Program-made: the position numbers and the translations under genes | The notes under the pieces: model-generated | Seen by the model: the letters and a program-made list of their open reading frames with translations, nothing else | Databases searched by the model: none | Told to the model about the DNA's origin: nothing | In this document: positions 7,792 to 16,869 of the stretch, piece by piece | Position numbering within the stretch: the stretch's first letter is position 1 | Layout: each line of letters opens with the position of its first letter | Assembly: GCF_934747485.1 (NCBI RefSeq) | Contig: NZ_CAKVGN010000010.1 | Span: 1 to 56,118, forward strand | Direction: 5' to 3' | Length of the DNA stretch: 56,118 nucleotides | Origin: an uncultured Brachyspira sp. | Lineage (GTDB): Bacteria; Spirochaetota; Brachyspiria; Brachyspirales; Brachyspiraceae

Positions 7792-8601
7792 ATGGACTTT
7801 TTAGCAAGAGATGGTTCGCCTTTTGACAGCGACTTTTGGAGCAAAATAGATAAAACAGTAATAGAAACTGCAAGCAGAACTTTGATAGGAAGAAGGTTCT
7901 TAAGTATATACGGACCTTTAGGTTCTGGTACTATAAGCGTGCAATATGATAGAAATGACAGAGAAGAAGTTTTTCAAGACGGTATAGTAAAAACTTCAGG
8001 AAGGCATTCTGTGGAGCTTCCGCAGTTATATCAAGACTTTACTCTTCTATGGAGAGATATAGAAAATAATGAAAAAAATAAAATGCCTTTAGATTTATCT
8101 GTAACATCATTTGCAGCACAAACTTTATCAAATAAAGAAGATGAATTAATTTTTTATGGTAATGAGTTTGTAGGAGTTACTGGAATACTAAACACTAAAG
8201 GCGTACAAAAATTAAAAATTAGTGATTGGTCTACTGGTGAAAATCCTTATATTGATATTGTGAAAGGTATTAATATGATTAGAGAAAAAGGAATAGTTGG
8301 AAGAATAATATTAGCTCTAAGTCAGGGATTATTTTTTGACTTACAGAGAATACAGCAAGGTACTGGCATGACTGAAGCTCAAAGAATAACTAATATGATT
8401 CATAATCTATACAATATACCTACAATAAAAGGCAAAAAAGCTGCTATTATATGTGTAGAGCCTCAATATATAGATTTGGCTGTTGGGGTTGATATGTCTA
8501 CTGCTTATTTAGAGCAAAAAGACCTTAATCATACTTTTAGAATAATGGAAACTGTTTTGCCTAGGATAAAAGAACCTGAAGCCATTGTTGTATTAGAATA
8601 A
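7792..8601 (+). CDS. Family 1 encapsulin shell protein
   Basis: 269 residues, the usual length of the HK97-fold encapsulin (Linocin_M18 family). Recognisable parts are the N-terminal FLARDGSPF and FWSKIDKTVIETA helix that forms the cargo-docking surface, RRFLSIYGPLGSG, the E-loop region around RHSVELPQLYQDF, and the C-terminal VPRIKEPEAIVVLE-like end (here LPRIKEPEAIVVLE). It should self-assemble into a closed cage around the ferritin-like cargo made by the preceding gene. AAGGAG lies just upstream. A strong terminator follows directly, so this is a two-gene operon. Confidence 0.96.
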   Translation: MDFLARDGSPFDSDFWSKIDKTVIETASRTLIGRRFLSIYGPLGSGTISVQYDRNDREEVFQDGIVKTSGRHSVELPQLYQDFTLLWRDIENNEKNKMPLDLSVTSFAAQTLSNKEDELIFYGNEFVGVTGILNTKGVQKLKISDWSTGENPYIDIVKGINMIREKGIVGRIILALSQGLFFDLQRIQQGTGMTEAQRITNMIHNLYNIPTIKGKKAAIICVEPQYIDLAVGVDMSTAYLEQKDLNHTFRIMETVLPRIKEPEAIVVLE

Positions 8602-8631
8602 TCCCCCCAATAATTTTTTAATATATAATAT

Positions 8632-8676
8632 GCAAAAGTAAGTAATATTTTAATGCAGCTTACTTTTGCTTTTTTA
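8632..8676 (+). terminator. Intrinsic terminator of the encapsulin operon
   Basis: A perfect 11-bp stem GCAAAAGTAAG (8632-8642) / CTTACTTTTGC (8659-8669) is followed by a run of T. Confidence 0.85.
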
Positions 8677-8712
8677 TTTATATAGTTTTATTAAAATATA
8701 ACGGAATAATTT

Positions 8713-9489
8713 ATGTGCTACAAAAAAATAGCAGAATATATAAACATATTAGCAGATTTTTGCGGTAAGAGAGATATTAGTTCTTTGAATAAAAAAGAAT
8801 TAAAAAATAAATACAATATAAATCAAGCAGATATTATAGTATTATTTGGAGGAAGCATAATTGCTGGAGGAGATATATTTGCTCAGGCTATAAAAGAAAA
8901 AATTGCTAAAAAATATATAATAGTTGGAGGATACGGGCATACAACAGATTCATTAATAGATAACATAAAAAAAATAATACCAGATATAAATTACAAAACA
9001 GAAGCAGAAATATTTAATGAATATATAAAAAACAAATATAATGCAGAAGCAGATTTTCTGGAATGCAGCTCTACAAATTGCGGAAACAATATTACAAATC
9101 TATTAGAAATAATAAAAAAAGAACAATTAGATTTTAATAATATAATCTTAATTCAAGATGCCGCTATGCAGCTAAGAATGAGTGCAGTTATAAAAAAGTA
9201 TATAGATAAAAGTATAGAAGTTATTAACTATGCAGCATATAAAGTAAAAGTAATAAATGAAGACTCAAAATTAATTTATGACAACTACCCTCTTGGAATG
9301 TGGAACATAGAGAGATATATTAATCTTCTTATGGGGGAGATACCAAGATTAACAGATAATGAAGAAGGCTATGGACCAAGAGGCAAAGACTTTTTAATTC
9401 ATATAGATATACCAGAAAAAGTAGAGAATGCATTTTTAGAATTAAAAAAATATTATCCCAATATGGTAAGAGAGGCAAAAGAGAGCTAA
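8713..9489 (+). CDS. YdcF-like DUF218 protein
   Basis: 258 residues with the DUF218 Rossmann-like core: DIIVLFGGSIIAGGD, YIIVGGYGHTTDS, a central acidic TEAEIF segment, then SSTNCGNNITN and NIILIQDAAMQLRM. E. coli YdcF binds S-adenosylmethionine in vitro, but the cellular role of this family is unclear. No signal peptide or transmembrane segment precedes the domain, so it is probably cytosolic like YdcF rather than SanA/ElyC-like. It is a single gene between the encapsulin terminator and fabH. Confidence 0.8.
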   Translation: MCYKKIAEYINILADFCGKRDISSLNKKELKNKYNINQADIIVLFGGSIIAGGDIFAQAIKEKIAKKYIIVGGYGHTTDSLIDNIKKIIPDINYKTEAEIFNEYIKNKYNAEADFLECSSTNCGNNITNLLEIIKKEQLDFNNIILIQDAAMQLRMSAVIKKYIDKSIEVINYAAYKVKVINEDSKLIYDNYPLGMWNIERYINLLMGEIPRLTDNEEGYGPRGKDFLIHIDIPEKVENAFLELKKYYPNMVREAKES

Positions 9490-9580
9490 AAAAGAAAAAT
9501 AGTTACTAATAACTATATCATTTTTTAAAAAAACTAATATATTTTATACTTAGGAAAGTATATTTAATTTGGAGCTTACA

Positions 9581-10549
9581 ATGAAAAGAGCATTTATTAA
9601 AGACATAGCCTATTATGTACCAGAAAAAATATTAGACAACAAATATTTTGAAAGCATATTAGACACCAATAACGAATGGATAGTAACTCGTACAGGTATA
9701 GAAACAAGACATATGGCAAGGGCTGATGAAACCATATTTGAAATGGGATTTAATGCAGTTAAAAACTTAGAAAAAAAAGGAATAGATTTAAAAGAGGTTG
9801 ATGCTATATTAGTGCCTACTGTAACAAAAGATTATATATTTCCATCTATGGCAGGACAATTACAAAAAGCATTAGGGCTTAATCATTGTTTTGCTTTAGA
9901 CTTATCTGCTGCTTGCTCTGGATATATATATGCATTAAACACAGCTACTTCTTTAATAGAAAGCGGTCAATGCAAAAATGTACTTATAGTTTGCAGTGAA
10001 AAACTTACTAAAGATGTTAACTGGAAAGATAGGGGAACTGCGATTCTTTTTGGAGATGCTGCCACTGCTTCATTAATCACAACAAGAGAAGATGGAAAAG
10101 GAATAATAGGCATGCATATGCAAAGTGAGCCGGATATGAGCATAGTTCTTAATGGCGGAAGTGTTTGCCCTATAAGAGCAGATGATTTGGAAGCTCCTGA
10201 GTTTAAAATACATATGGATGGTTCTGAAACTTTTAAGAGAGCTGTTACTGAGTTTTCTAATAGTATAGATAAAGTTTTAGAATCTACTGGCAAACAATTA
10301 AGCGATGTTAAATATTTTGTACCGCATCAGGCAAATTTAAGAATAATGCAGGCGGTTGCTAAAAGAATAGGTCTTCCTATGGAAAAAGTAAGCGTTGTAT
10401 TAAATAAATTCGGAAACTGCTCTTCAACAAGTATAGGCTTAGCTTTAACTGATGCTTTGGATAATAACAAGATTAATGACGGAGATTTAGTTCTTCTTAC
10501 AGGATTCGGCGGCGGATTTACTTGGGGTTCTACTTTAATGATTTGGTAA
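9581..10549 (+). CDS. fabH: 3-oxoacyl-ACP synthase III (FabH), copy 1
   Basis: 322 residues from the ATG at 9581, chosen because GGAG (9571-9574) is 6 bases upstream; a TTG 12 bases earlier is less likely. It condenses acyl-CoA with malonyl-ACP to start fatty-acid synthesis. The triad is intact: Cys112 (LSAACSGYIYA), His249 (VPHQANLRI) and Asn279 (FGNCSST). A related copy sits at 29364-30344. It is not beside fabD, fabF or acpP; a terminator closes it as a single-gene unit. Confidence 0.94.
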   Translation: MKRAFIKDIAYYVPEKILDNKYFESILDTNNEWIVTRTGIETRHMARADETIFEMGFNAVKNLEKKGIDLKEVDAILVPTVTKDYIFPSMAGQLQKALGLNHCFALDLSAACSGYIYALNTATSLIESGQCKNVLIVCSEKLTKDVNWKDRGTAILFGDAATASLITTREDGKGIIGMHMQSEPDMSIVLNGGSVCPIRADDLEAPEFKIHMDGSETFKRAVTEFSNSIDKVLESTGKQLSDVKYFVPHQANLRIMQAVAKRIGLPMEKVSVVLNKFGNCSSTSIGLALTDALDNNKINDGDLVLLTGFGGGFTWGSTLMIW

Positions 10550-10573
10550 TAAAACCTTTTCAAAAAAATATAT

Positions 10574-10605
10574 AAGGATAGCTTTAAGGCTATCCTTTTT
10601 CTTTT
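10574..10605 (+). terminator. Intrinsic terminator after fabH copy 1
   Basis: AAGGATAGC and GCTATCCTT form a 9-bp stem with a short loop, followed by TTTTTCTTTTT. Confidence 0.85.
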
Positions 10606-10754
10606 TAAATAAAACATTTTATAAAAATATTAATTTTAAAAATTAATATAAATATATTAGACTTATTTCAAAACTAAATTAATAAATATTTATATTGTTT
10701 TTAATTTAATATTTAGTATGTAAGATATAATTAGTATTATTTTATATAATTTCT

Positions 10755-10960
10755 TAGATATAAAATTTAACTACTTGTGTTTTTTGCAACTTTTTGCCAC
10801 GGGAAAAAGTTGAATAAAATAAAAAACTTATATAACAAAATTTTTAAGTTTTGAGTAGACTAGCCCCCGGTTCTTTTGCCAATAGGCACCTACTCGCTGC
10901 AACCGAATGTAGTGCCTACGGTATTGCCGCAAAGAAACAAAAAGTATGTATATTTATTAC
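10755..10960 (+). repeat. Mosaic hairpin repeat C, forward
   Basis: Lies in the gap between fabH and the thiolase gene. The 26-nt right-block hairpin (10787-10812, arms CAACTTTTT/AAAAAGTTG) comes first, then AATAAAAAACTTA, then AATTTTTAAGTTTTGAG and a left block with ACTAGCCCCC and GGTTCTTTTGCC whose loop holds GGCACCTACTCG and a return arm AAAGAAACAAAAAG. The order suggests the end of one unit joined to the start of the next. The rest of the gap to 11140 is plain A/T-rich sequence. Confidence 0.85.
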
Positions 10961-11144
10961 TAAAATAATTAATTATATACTTTTTAAAATTAAATGATTT
11001 TGTCAAGCACTTTTGAAACAAGTCTATTATTATTTTTTATAATACAAAATGATTTTTACTCATTTTAAAATATTGTTTAAATGCTGAAAAAGTTATAGAT
11101 TATTTTTTTATTATACACTATAAAACATATCAAAAACAAAACTG

Positions 11145-11173
11145 TTGTAAAACATATTTTTATTGACTATACT
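11145..11173 (+). promoter_or_regulatory. Possible promoter for the thiolase gene
   Basis: TTGTAA (11145-11150), 17 bases, then TATACT (11168-11173), about 35 bases before the start codon. Confidence 0.45.
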
Positions 11174-11208
11174 ATACACAATAACTTTTTTATTAGGAGA
11201 TTATGTTT

Positions 11209-12384
11209 ATGAGAGAAATAGTAATAGCAAGTGCTGTTAGAACGCCTGTGGGTAAGTTTTTAGGCTCATTTGCAAATACTTCAGCCGTAGAGCTTGGCAC
11301 TATTGCAGTAAAAGAGGCTTTAAAAAGAGCAAATATTAAACCAGAGCAAGTTGATGAGACTTATTTTGGATGCGTTATACAATCAGCACTTCTTCCAAAT
11401 GTTGCAAGACAGGTTTCTGTTAATGCTGGGATACCGGTAGATAAACCTGCTTTAACTATAAACATATTATGCGGTTCAGGACTTAGGGCTGTATCAATGG
11501 CAGCACAGATGATTAAAGCAGGAGATGCAGATATAGTTGTTGCTGGGGGCACTGAAAACATGAGTATGGCTCCGTATACTTCTTCAGCTATGAGAATGGG
11601 GGCGAGAATGGGAGAAACAAAAATGCAAGACACTTTGCTTAATGATGCTCTTATATGTGCTTTTGAACATTATCATATGGGTGTTACTGCTGAAAATATT
11701 GCTGAAGAGTGGAAAATAACAAGAGAAGAACAAGATGAGTTTGCTTGCAGAAGTCAAAACAGAGCCGAAGCTGCCATAAAAAGCGGAAGATTTAAAGATG
11801 AGATAGTGCCTGTTACAATTAAAACTAAAAAAGGAGAAACAGTAGTAGATACTGATGAGCACCCAACATTCGGTACTACTATGGAATCTTTAGCAAAATT
11901 AAAACCTGCATTCAAAAAAGATGGTACTGTTACTGCCGGCAATGCTTCTGGTATTAATGATGCTGCATCTGCTGTGGTGCTTATGTCTAAAGAAAAGGCT
12001 GATGAACTTGGAATTAAACCTATGGCTAAAGTTTTGGGCTATGCTACACATGGTGTTGAACCGAGGATAATGGGTATTGGACCGATAGAGGCTAGCAGAA
12101 AGGCTTTGAAAATGGCTAATCTCACTGTTGAAGATATGGATTTAATAGAAAGTAACGAAGCTTTTGCTGCTCAATCTATTGCTGTTGCTCGTGAATTAAA
12201 ATTCAATATGGATATAGTTAATGTTAATGGAGGTGCTATTGCTATAGGGCACCCAATAGGAGCATCAGGAGCGAGAATACTCACCACACTTTTATACGAA
12301 ATGAAAAAACGTGGTTCTAAAAAAGGTCTTGCTACGCTTTGTATAGGAGGCGGTATGGGTACTGCTTTAGTTGTGGAAATGTAA
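11209..12384 (+). CDS. Acetyl-CoA acetyltransferase (thiolase)
   Basis: 391 residues from the ATG at 11209 (an ATG at 11203 is also in frame, but AGGAG at 11195-11199 is better spaced for 11209). It carries the thiolase signatures: REIVIASAVRTPVGKFLGSF at the start, catalytic Cys88 in NILCGSGLRAV, GHPIGASGAR with the catalytic His near residue 345, and the C-terminal Cys in LCIGGGMG. It condenses two acetyl-CoA to acetoacetyl-CoA, or the reverse, as in butyrate formation or ketoacid breakdown. No other butyrate-pathway gene is adjacent, and terminators isolate it. Confidence 0.95.
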   Translation: MREIVIASAVRTPVGKFLGSFANTSAVELGTIAVKEALKRANIKPEQVDETYFGCVIQSALLPNVARQVSVNAGIPVDKPALTINILCGSGLRAVSMAAQMIKAGDADIVVAGGTENMSMAPYTSSAMRMGARMGETKMQDTLLNDALICAFEHYHMGVTAENIAEEWKITREEQDEFACRSQNRAEAAIKSGRFKDEIVPVTIKTKKGETVVDTDEHPTFGTTMESLAKLKPAFKKDGTVTAGNASGINDAASAVVLMSKEKADELGIKPMAKVLGYATHGVEPRIMGIGPIEASRKALKMANLTVEDMDLIESNEAFAAQSIAVARELKFNMDIVNVNGGAIAIGHPIGASGARILTTLLYEMKKRGSKKGLATLCIGGGMGTALVVEM

Positions 12385-12408
12385 TCTATAATTAATATCA
12401 TAAAATAT

Positions 12409-12440
12409 AAAGGGTTAAAGATTGTTTTAGCCCTTTTATA
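12409..12440. terminator. Terminator between thiolase and MATE genes
   Basis: AAAGGGTTAAA pairs with TTTTAGCCCTTT (one G-T pair) around a 4-5 base loop and is flanked by A/T runs on both sides, so it may serve both convergent genes. Confidence 0.65.
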
Positions 12441-12476
12441 TTGCTTAAATTATTTAATTAAATATAATTATTTTCT

Positions 12477-13799
12477 TTATACTAAATTATTAACATTACT
12501 AATCAATTTATTTCTGCTATTAATAAAAAATATAAATGCAAAAATGCTTGTTAAAATCTCTGCAACTGGAAATGATAACCATACACCTGTCATATTAAAA
12601 ACACTCGATAAAATAAATATAGAAGGCATTATAAATATAAAACCTCTTAATATAGATATTATAAATGCCTGCTTTGCTTTGTCTTTAGCAGAAAAATATA
12701 CGCAAGTAATGATATTGTATCCCACAAATATAAATGCTGTAAAATATATGCGAAGTCCATTAACCGATATTTTCTGAAGTTCTTCAATATTATCTCTATT
12801 AAAAACAGAAGTTATTTCATTAGCAAATAAATAAGTAATGATATAAACAAAAACAGAAATGCTAATTGATAAAATTACAGCATATTTATATATTTTGTTT
12901 ATATTATCTTCATTGTTGTAATTGATACTTATAATAGGCTGCACACCCTGCCCCATTCCTGTAAATATCGCTATAATTACTAATGCAATATTTGCAGTAA
13001 TTCCATAAGCTGCAACTCCTACATTTCCTGCAATATTTAATATTATTATATTAAAAGCTAAAATAACAAAACCTGATGAAACTTCAGTTACTAAAAAAGA
13101 CACCCCAATAGAAGATACTTCAAAAAATTTTATAAAACTAATATTAGGCTTAACTATAAAAAAACTATTTTTCTTTTTTATAAACAATGTTGATAATATT
13201 AGTATACTCACAACAGGAGAAAATACTGTTGCAAGTACAGCTCCGAATATACCCATATTTAAAGGAAATATAAATATATAATCAAAAATAATATTAAATA
13301 AACTTCCCATAAGCATAGCAATCATAGCAAGTCTTGGGTGATTATCATTGCGTACAAAACCTAAAAGCACATTATTAAGCATAAACATAGGAGAAAATAA
13401 AAGTATCATCTTTATGTAAATATTAGTCATAGTATGTATATTTTCTTTAGCACCCAAAATATATGCTATATGAGATGTGAATAAAATACTTATAACAATA
13501 AATAAAATGGATATTATCAATATATAAATTAAAGAGTTAGTAAATACAATATTTGCTTCATCGTTTTTATTTTGTGCTTTTAATATAGCATATTTAGTTG
13601 CAGAACCCATACCAAGCATTAATCCGATTCCATTAACAAAATTAAAAATAGGTATAGCGATGTTCAAGGCAGTAAGTCCGTCAGAGCCTATTCCCCTTGC
13701 CACAAAAAAAGTATCTGCAAGTATATAGCAAGATAAGCCAATCATACCAAGCACATTAAGCGATACATACTTAATAAATAGATAAAATATATTATTCAT
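12477..13799 (-). CDS. MATE-family efflux transporter
   Basis: 440 residues from the ATG at 13799; the longer in-frame stretch upstream runs through a hairpin and is very probably leader RNA. About 12 membrane helices in two homologous halves carry MATE features (MIGLSCYILADTFFVARGIGSDGL early, GMGQGVQPIISINY in the second half). Such transporters export cationic drugs or metabolites using Na+ or H+ gradients; the substrate is unknown. A two-hairpin leader ending in a U-run precedes it (see 13808-13899), suggesting attenuation. Confidence 0.9.
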   Translation of the reverse strand: MNNIFYLFIKYVSLNVLGMIGLSCYILADTFFVARGIGSDGLTALNIAIPIFNFVNGIGLMLGMGSATKYAILKAQNKNDEANIVFTNSLIYILIISILFIVISILFTSHIAYILGAKENIHTMTNIYIKMILLFSPMFMLNNVLLGFVRNDNHPRLAMIAMLMGSLFNIIFDYIFIFPLNMGIFGAVLATVFSPVVSILILSTLFIKKKNSFFIVKPNISFIKFFEVSSIGVSFLVTEVSSGFVILAFNIIILNIAGNVGVAAYGITANIALVIIAIFTGMGQGVQPIISINYNNEDNINKIYKYAVILSISISVFVYIITYLFANEITSVFNRDNIEELQKISVNGLRIYFTAFIFVGYNIITCVYFSAKDKAKQAFIISILRGFIFIMPSIFILSSVFNMTGVWLSFPVAEILTSIFAFIFFINSRNKLISNVNNLV

Positions 13800-13807
13800 A
13801 AAAAAAT

Positions 13808-13899
13808 ACCTATAATAAAAAAAACGTTTGCGTTCATACTTTCTAAGGCCTACGGTATGAATACAAACGTTTAAAATAAATTTATCCGGCGACAAATTT
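13808..13899 (-). promoter_or_regulatory. Candidate attenuator or riboswitch-like leader of the MATE gene
   Basis: On the minus strand a first hairpin (13899-13878; AAATTTGTC, loop GCCG, GATAAATTT) is followed by a long one (13872-13822): AAACGTTTG/CAAACGTTT, a 2x2 internal loop, TTCATAC/GTATGAA and a 15-base loop with GTAGGCC. A run of eight U follows directly, 15-20 bases before the ATG. No gene upstream is transcribed leftwards, since the next gene is divergent, so this terminator-like element must lie in the transporter's own leader. I could not match it to a named riboswitch class. Confidence 0.5.
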
Positions 13900-14068
13900 A
13901 ATTATTTTTAATATATATTGTTTTCAGTAAAATTTTTATAAAGCTAATTTTATATCATTATCATAATATTACAATATATTTTTTAATAACAATATGCAAT
14001 AATTATTTATTTAAAAAATTAAGAAATATGTTAATATTATAAAAAAATAATTCTAAATATTATTACCA

Positions 14069-15067
14069 ATGAGCAGTAAAGAAAGATTTATTTTAAAAGA
14101 AATAAAAAAATGGTATAAAGATAATCTCATATCTGAAGAGCAATTAAAAACATTATCTTCAAAATATAGTAACAACATATATCTAAACTGGGAGCCTATA
14201 ATAAAATCAATAATGATAACAGGAATAGTGTTAGTAATGATTGGTTTTATAGCTTTTATTAGTTTTTATATATTCTCAATTTATTTTATAGCATTTTTAT
14301 TCACGCTTCTTTTTATTTCAGGATTTATAATCAATGAAGTAATGATAAAAAAAGAAATAAATCTTCCAAAAACTTCTGCTGTGATAGTAGCATTATCTTC
14401 TATATTTTTGGCATGCGATATATTTACAATTTATTACATAATCTTTGAAAACAAAAATAATTATACAATAATATTTTTAATCACTATAATAATATTTTTT
14501 ATAATAGCCTATATTAAAAAAAATTACATAGTGCTTTCAATAGCATTAATATCAGCAATTACATGGTATGGTTTTGAAGGCTTTGATTTTCCTTATATTG
14601 ATTCTTATATATTTAATATCAATAATTATATAAGACTTATTTTAATGAGTGCTGCAGTATTTTTATTAGGCATTACAGATACTAATGTAAAAATACTTGG
14701 AAATAAATATTATCTATTTTCAAAAATATTTTACACCATTGGAATATTATATTTAAACATCGTATTAGCAATTATGAGCATATTCGGAACTTATGACACA
14801 GTAATATTATTTAAAGACAACAAAGCAGAAACTATAACATACAGCATTATATTTTTAATCACAAATATTATAATGCTTAGTTTGGGTATAAAAATAAAAA
14901 AGATGTCTATAATAAAATATTCTATATTTTTTATATTAGCTAATATGTATATAAGATATTTTGAATATTTTTATTTATCTATGAACAGTTGGATATTTTT
15001 TATAATACTTGGAGTAATAACAATTTTAATAGGAATATTGATAGAGCGAATAATACAGAACAGTTAG
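14069..15067 (+). CDS. DUF2157-type polytopic membrane protein
   Basis: 332 residues. A soluble N-terminal segment (residues 1-45, IKKWYKDNLISEEQLKTL) is the typical DUF2157 helical start; about ten hydrophobic helices follow. DUF2157 proteins are of unknown function. The gene is divergent from the MATE transporter and has no obvious operon partner. No Shine-Dalgarno sequence is clear before the ATG, so the exact start is moderately certain. Confidence 0.75.
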   Translation: MSSKERFILKEIKKWYKDNLISEEQLKTLSSKYSNNIYLNWEPIIKSIMITGIVLVMIGFIAFISFYIFSIYFIAFLFTLLFISGFIINEVMIKKEINLPKTSAVIVALSSIFLACDIFTIYYIIFENKNNYTIIFLITIIIFFIIAYIKKNYIVLSIALISAITWYGFEGFDFPYIDSYIFNINNYIRLILMSAAVFLLGITDTNVKILGNKYYLFSKIFYTIGILYLNIVLAIMSIFGTYDTVILFKDNKAETITYSIIFLITNIIMLSLGIKIKKMSIIKYSIFFILANMYIRYFEYFYLSMNSWIFFIILGVITILIGILIERIIQNS

Positions 15068-15074
15068 TAGATTT

Positions 15075-15360
15075 TGATTAAGTATTTTTTAAGTTTTTTA
15101 TTTGCGGTGGCTTTGCCCCCCTGCGAAGCGTGCCCTTAGGGTAGCACCCCCACTTCTTTTGCGACTGAAAGGAGTCCTTCAGGGCGACCGAAGGGAGTGC
15201 CTGAGGCGTGACACAAAGAAGCAAAAAGGCTGCATTTTTATGATAAATCTGATAATTTAATTGTACGTTAAAAAGCACTCCCCCGCACGCCTAGGAAGTT
15301 ATAATTAAAGCAGAACATTGTCGTGCGGCAAGGTGGTACAGCTCGTACAAAATATAATTG
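15075..15360 (+). repeat. Mosaic hairpin repeat array D, forward, one 46-bp unit
   Basis: Fills the gap between two convergent genes. It has TTTTTTAAGTTTTTTATTTG at the left, GGCTTTGCCCCCC, the mini-hairpin GTGCCCTTAGGGTA (15130-15143), a left block CACTTCTTTTGC with a loop holding CTGAAAGGAGTCCTTCAG, the return arm AAAGAAGCAAAAAGGCTGC, then the 46-bp unit at 15283-15328 and a stub GTACAGCTCGTAC. The right-block hairpin is missing. Confidence 0.88.
15283..15328 (+). repeat. 46-bp CCGCACG/CGTGCGG unit, copy 4
   Basis: Intact arms with a core (CCTAGGAAG...ACATTGT) intermediate between the two core types of arrays A and G. Confidence 0.9.
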
Positions 15361-15372
15361 TTTAGGTATACA

Positions 15373-15798
15373 CTAATTATTTTTTACTAAATTCAAAATT
15401 TCCAATATAGTGTAAACATGGCTACTATAATTATATGTAAAAGGCTCTTCATACGGAAAACTATTTATAAATCTAAAAACATACACACCTATAAAAATAA
15501 TTATTAAACAAATTATTAAAAAATTATTGTTGTATATACTATCAAATATTTTTACTTTTTTTCTAAAAGCTATTATAACAAATAAGAATAAAGGCAGAGG
15601 AAAAAGAGGGTGATATTTGAAAGCGTTTTTAAAATCTAAATTAAGTGCATGTATATAAGCTCTTGTCATGCCGCAGCTTGGACAAGGGAAACCGGTAGTT
15701 GCTCTAAATAAGCATAAATTTTCTACTGCCAATTCTTTATTAAAATTGACACAGAATATTAAAATTAATAATATACAAAATTTAAAAAACTTATCCAT
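15373..15798 (-). CDS. DUF2752 membrane protein
   Basis: 141 residues from the ATG at 15798, which overlaps the stop of the upstream VWA gene as TAATG, a sign of translational coupling. The DUF2752 hallmark TGFPCPSCGMTRA is at residues 36-47, between an N-terminal membrane helix and two or three further helices. The family has no established function, though the CPxCGxTR motif is strongly conserved. It forms a two-gene unit with the BatA-like gene. Confidence 0.85.
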   Translation of the reverse strand: MDKFFKFCILLILIFCVNFNKELAVENLCLFRATTGFPCPSCGMTRAYIHALNLDFKNAFKYHPLFPLPLFLFVIIAFRKKVKIFDSIYNNNFLIICLIIIFIGVYVFRFINSFPYEEPFTYNYSSHVYTILEILNLVKNN

Positions 15799-16784
15799 TA
15801 TGGTATAATCAAAAATCTTGTAGAAGATAATATAATGCTTAATGCAATACATATTAAAGCTATTATAATAAAAGGCTTATATAACTCTTTGTATTGAATA
15901 AGGTTGTCATCTGTGATTGGCTTTTTTTCTAATCTGTCTATTGTGTTATAAACATTATCTAATGCAGAGCTTGTTTTAGCATTAAAATATTTCCCGCCTG
16001 TTATGCTTGCTATTTCAATTAATGCTTTTTCATTGAGTGTAAAATCTGCTCTAATCCTTCTTTTACCGTAATTAGGGTCTGTATATGTTACCCAAGCATG
16101 ACTTCCAGCAGCATCTCCAATACCTATCGTGTAAATTTTTATATTAAAGTTGGAAGCTATTTCTGAAGCAAGTTTAGGGTCTATTTCACCAGAATTATTT
16201 TCTCCGTCTGTAAGAAGTATTATTACTTTCTCAGCATCATCTTTTACGCTCCTAAGCATATCAACCGCAGTAGCAATTCCAAGCCCAATAGAAGTAGAAC
16301 CCTCTTCATCAATTTTTATATTATTAATCTCTTTTTCTAATGAAGTATAATCAAAAGTGGAAGGCGAAAGCACAGAAGCCCTTAAAGCAAAAGCAACCAA
16401 ACTAATTTTATCAAAATTTCTTTTTTTTATAAAATCAGACATAGTTTTTTTTGAAGCCTCAAGCCTTGTAGGAAGCATATCCTCAGCCATCATAGAAGGA
16501 GATATATCAACCACCATAGATATATATATGCCCTCTCCGTTAATATTAGCACTGCTGTCTACCGTAGCAGGACGGGCTAAACCTATTATTGAAAAAGTTA
16601 AGCCTATCATTAAAAGTATAAACGGTATATCTTTGGCATAATATTTTGATTTTAAAGTATGAGCCATACTTACACGCGGATGCTTTACAGAATAGAGATG
16701 ATTTTTTCTTGTTTTTATATATATAAAAGTGATAATAGGTACAATTAATAGTAATAGTAAAAATTGAGGATTAACAAACAACAT
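15798..16784 (-). CDS. BatA-like VWA-domain membrane protein
   Basis: 328 residues. Two N-terminal membrane helices (4-22 and 53-70) precede a von Willebrand A domain with an intact metal-ion site (Asp93, Ser95, Ser97 in VVDISPSM; later TDGENNSGE), and a membrane helix ends the protein near 303-325. This is the Bat (Bacteroides aerotolerance) arrangement. Bat proteins usually sit with a MoxR ATPase, BatB and TPR proteins; here only a DUF2752 gene is attached. GGAAG upstream supports the ATG at 16784. Confidence 0.88.
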   Translation of the reverse strand: MLFVNPQFLLLLLIVPIITFIYIKTRKNHLYSVKHPRVSMAHTLKSKYYAKDIPFILLMIGLTFSIIGLARPATVDSSANINGEGIYISMVVDISPSMMAEDMLPTRLEASKKTMSDFIKKRNFDKISLVAFALRASVLSPSTFDYTSLEKEINNIKIDEEGSTSIGLGIATAVDMLRSVKDDAEKVIILLTDGENNSGEIDPKLASEIASNFNIKIYTIGIGDAAGSHAWVTYTDPNYGKRRIRADFTLNEKALIEIASITGGKYFNAKTSSALDNVYNTIDRLEKKPITDDNLIQYKELYKPFIIIALICIALSIILSSTRFLIIP

Positions 16785-16869
16785 TCCGCACTTCCATTTT
16801 TATATTTAGTTTATTATATAATAGAATATATAATAAATCTATATAAAAACTTGTATGATATTTGGTTTT

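Noticed and set aside
10787..10812. Right-block hairpin as an ordinary rho-independent terminator
   Set aside because: The stem is A/T rich with a G/C loop, no consistent T-run follows on either strand, and real terminators (10574-10605, 20405-20438, 26331-26360, 49688-49720) exist separately next to the repeats.
13800..13895. 32-residue N-terminal extension of the MATE transporter
   Set aside because: It would translate the leader hairpins, and family members begin at the membrane-proximal Met used here.
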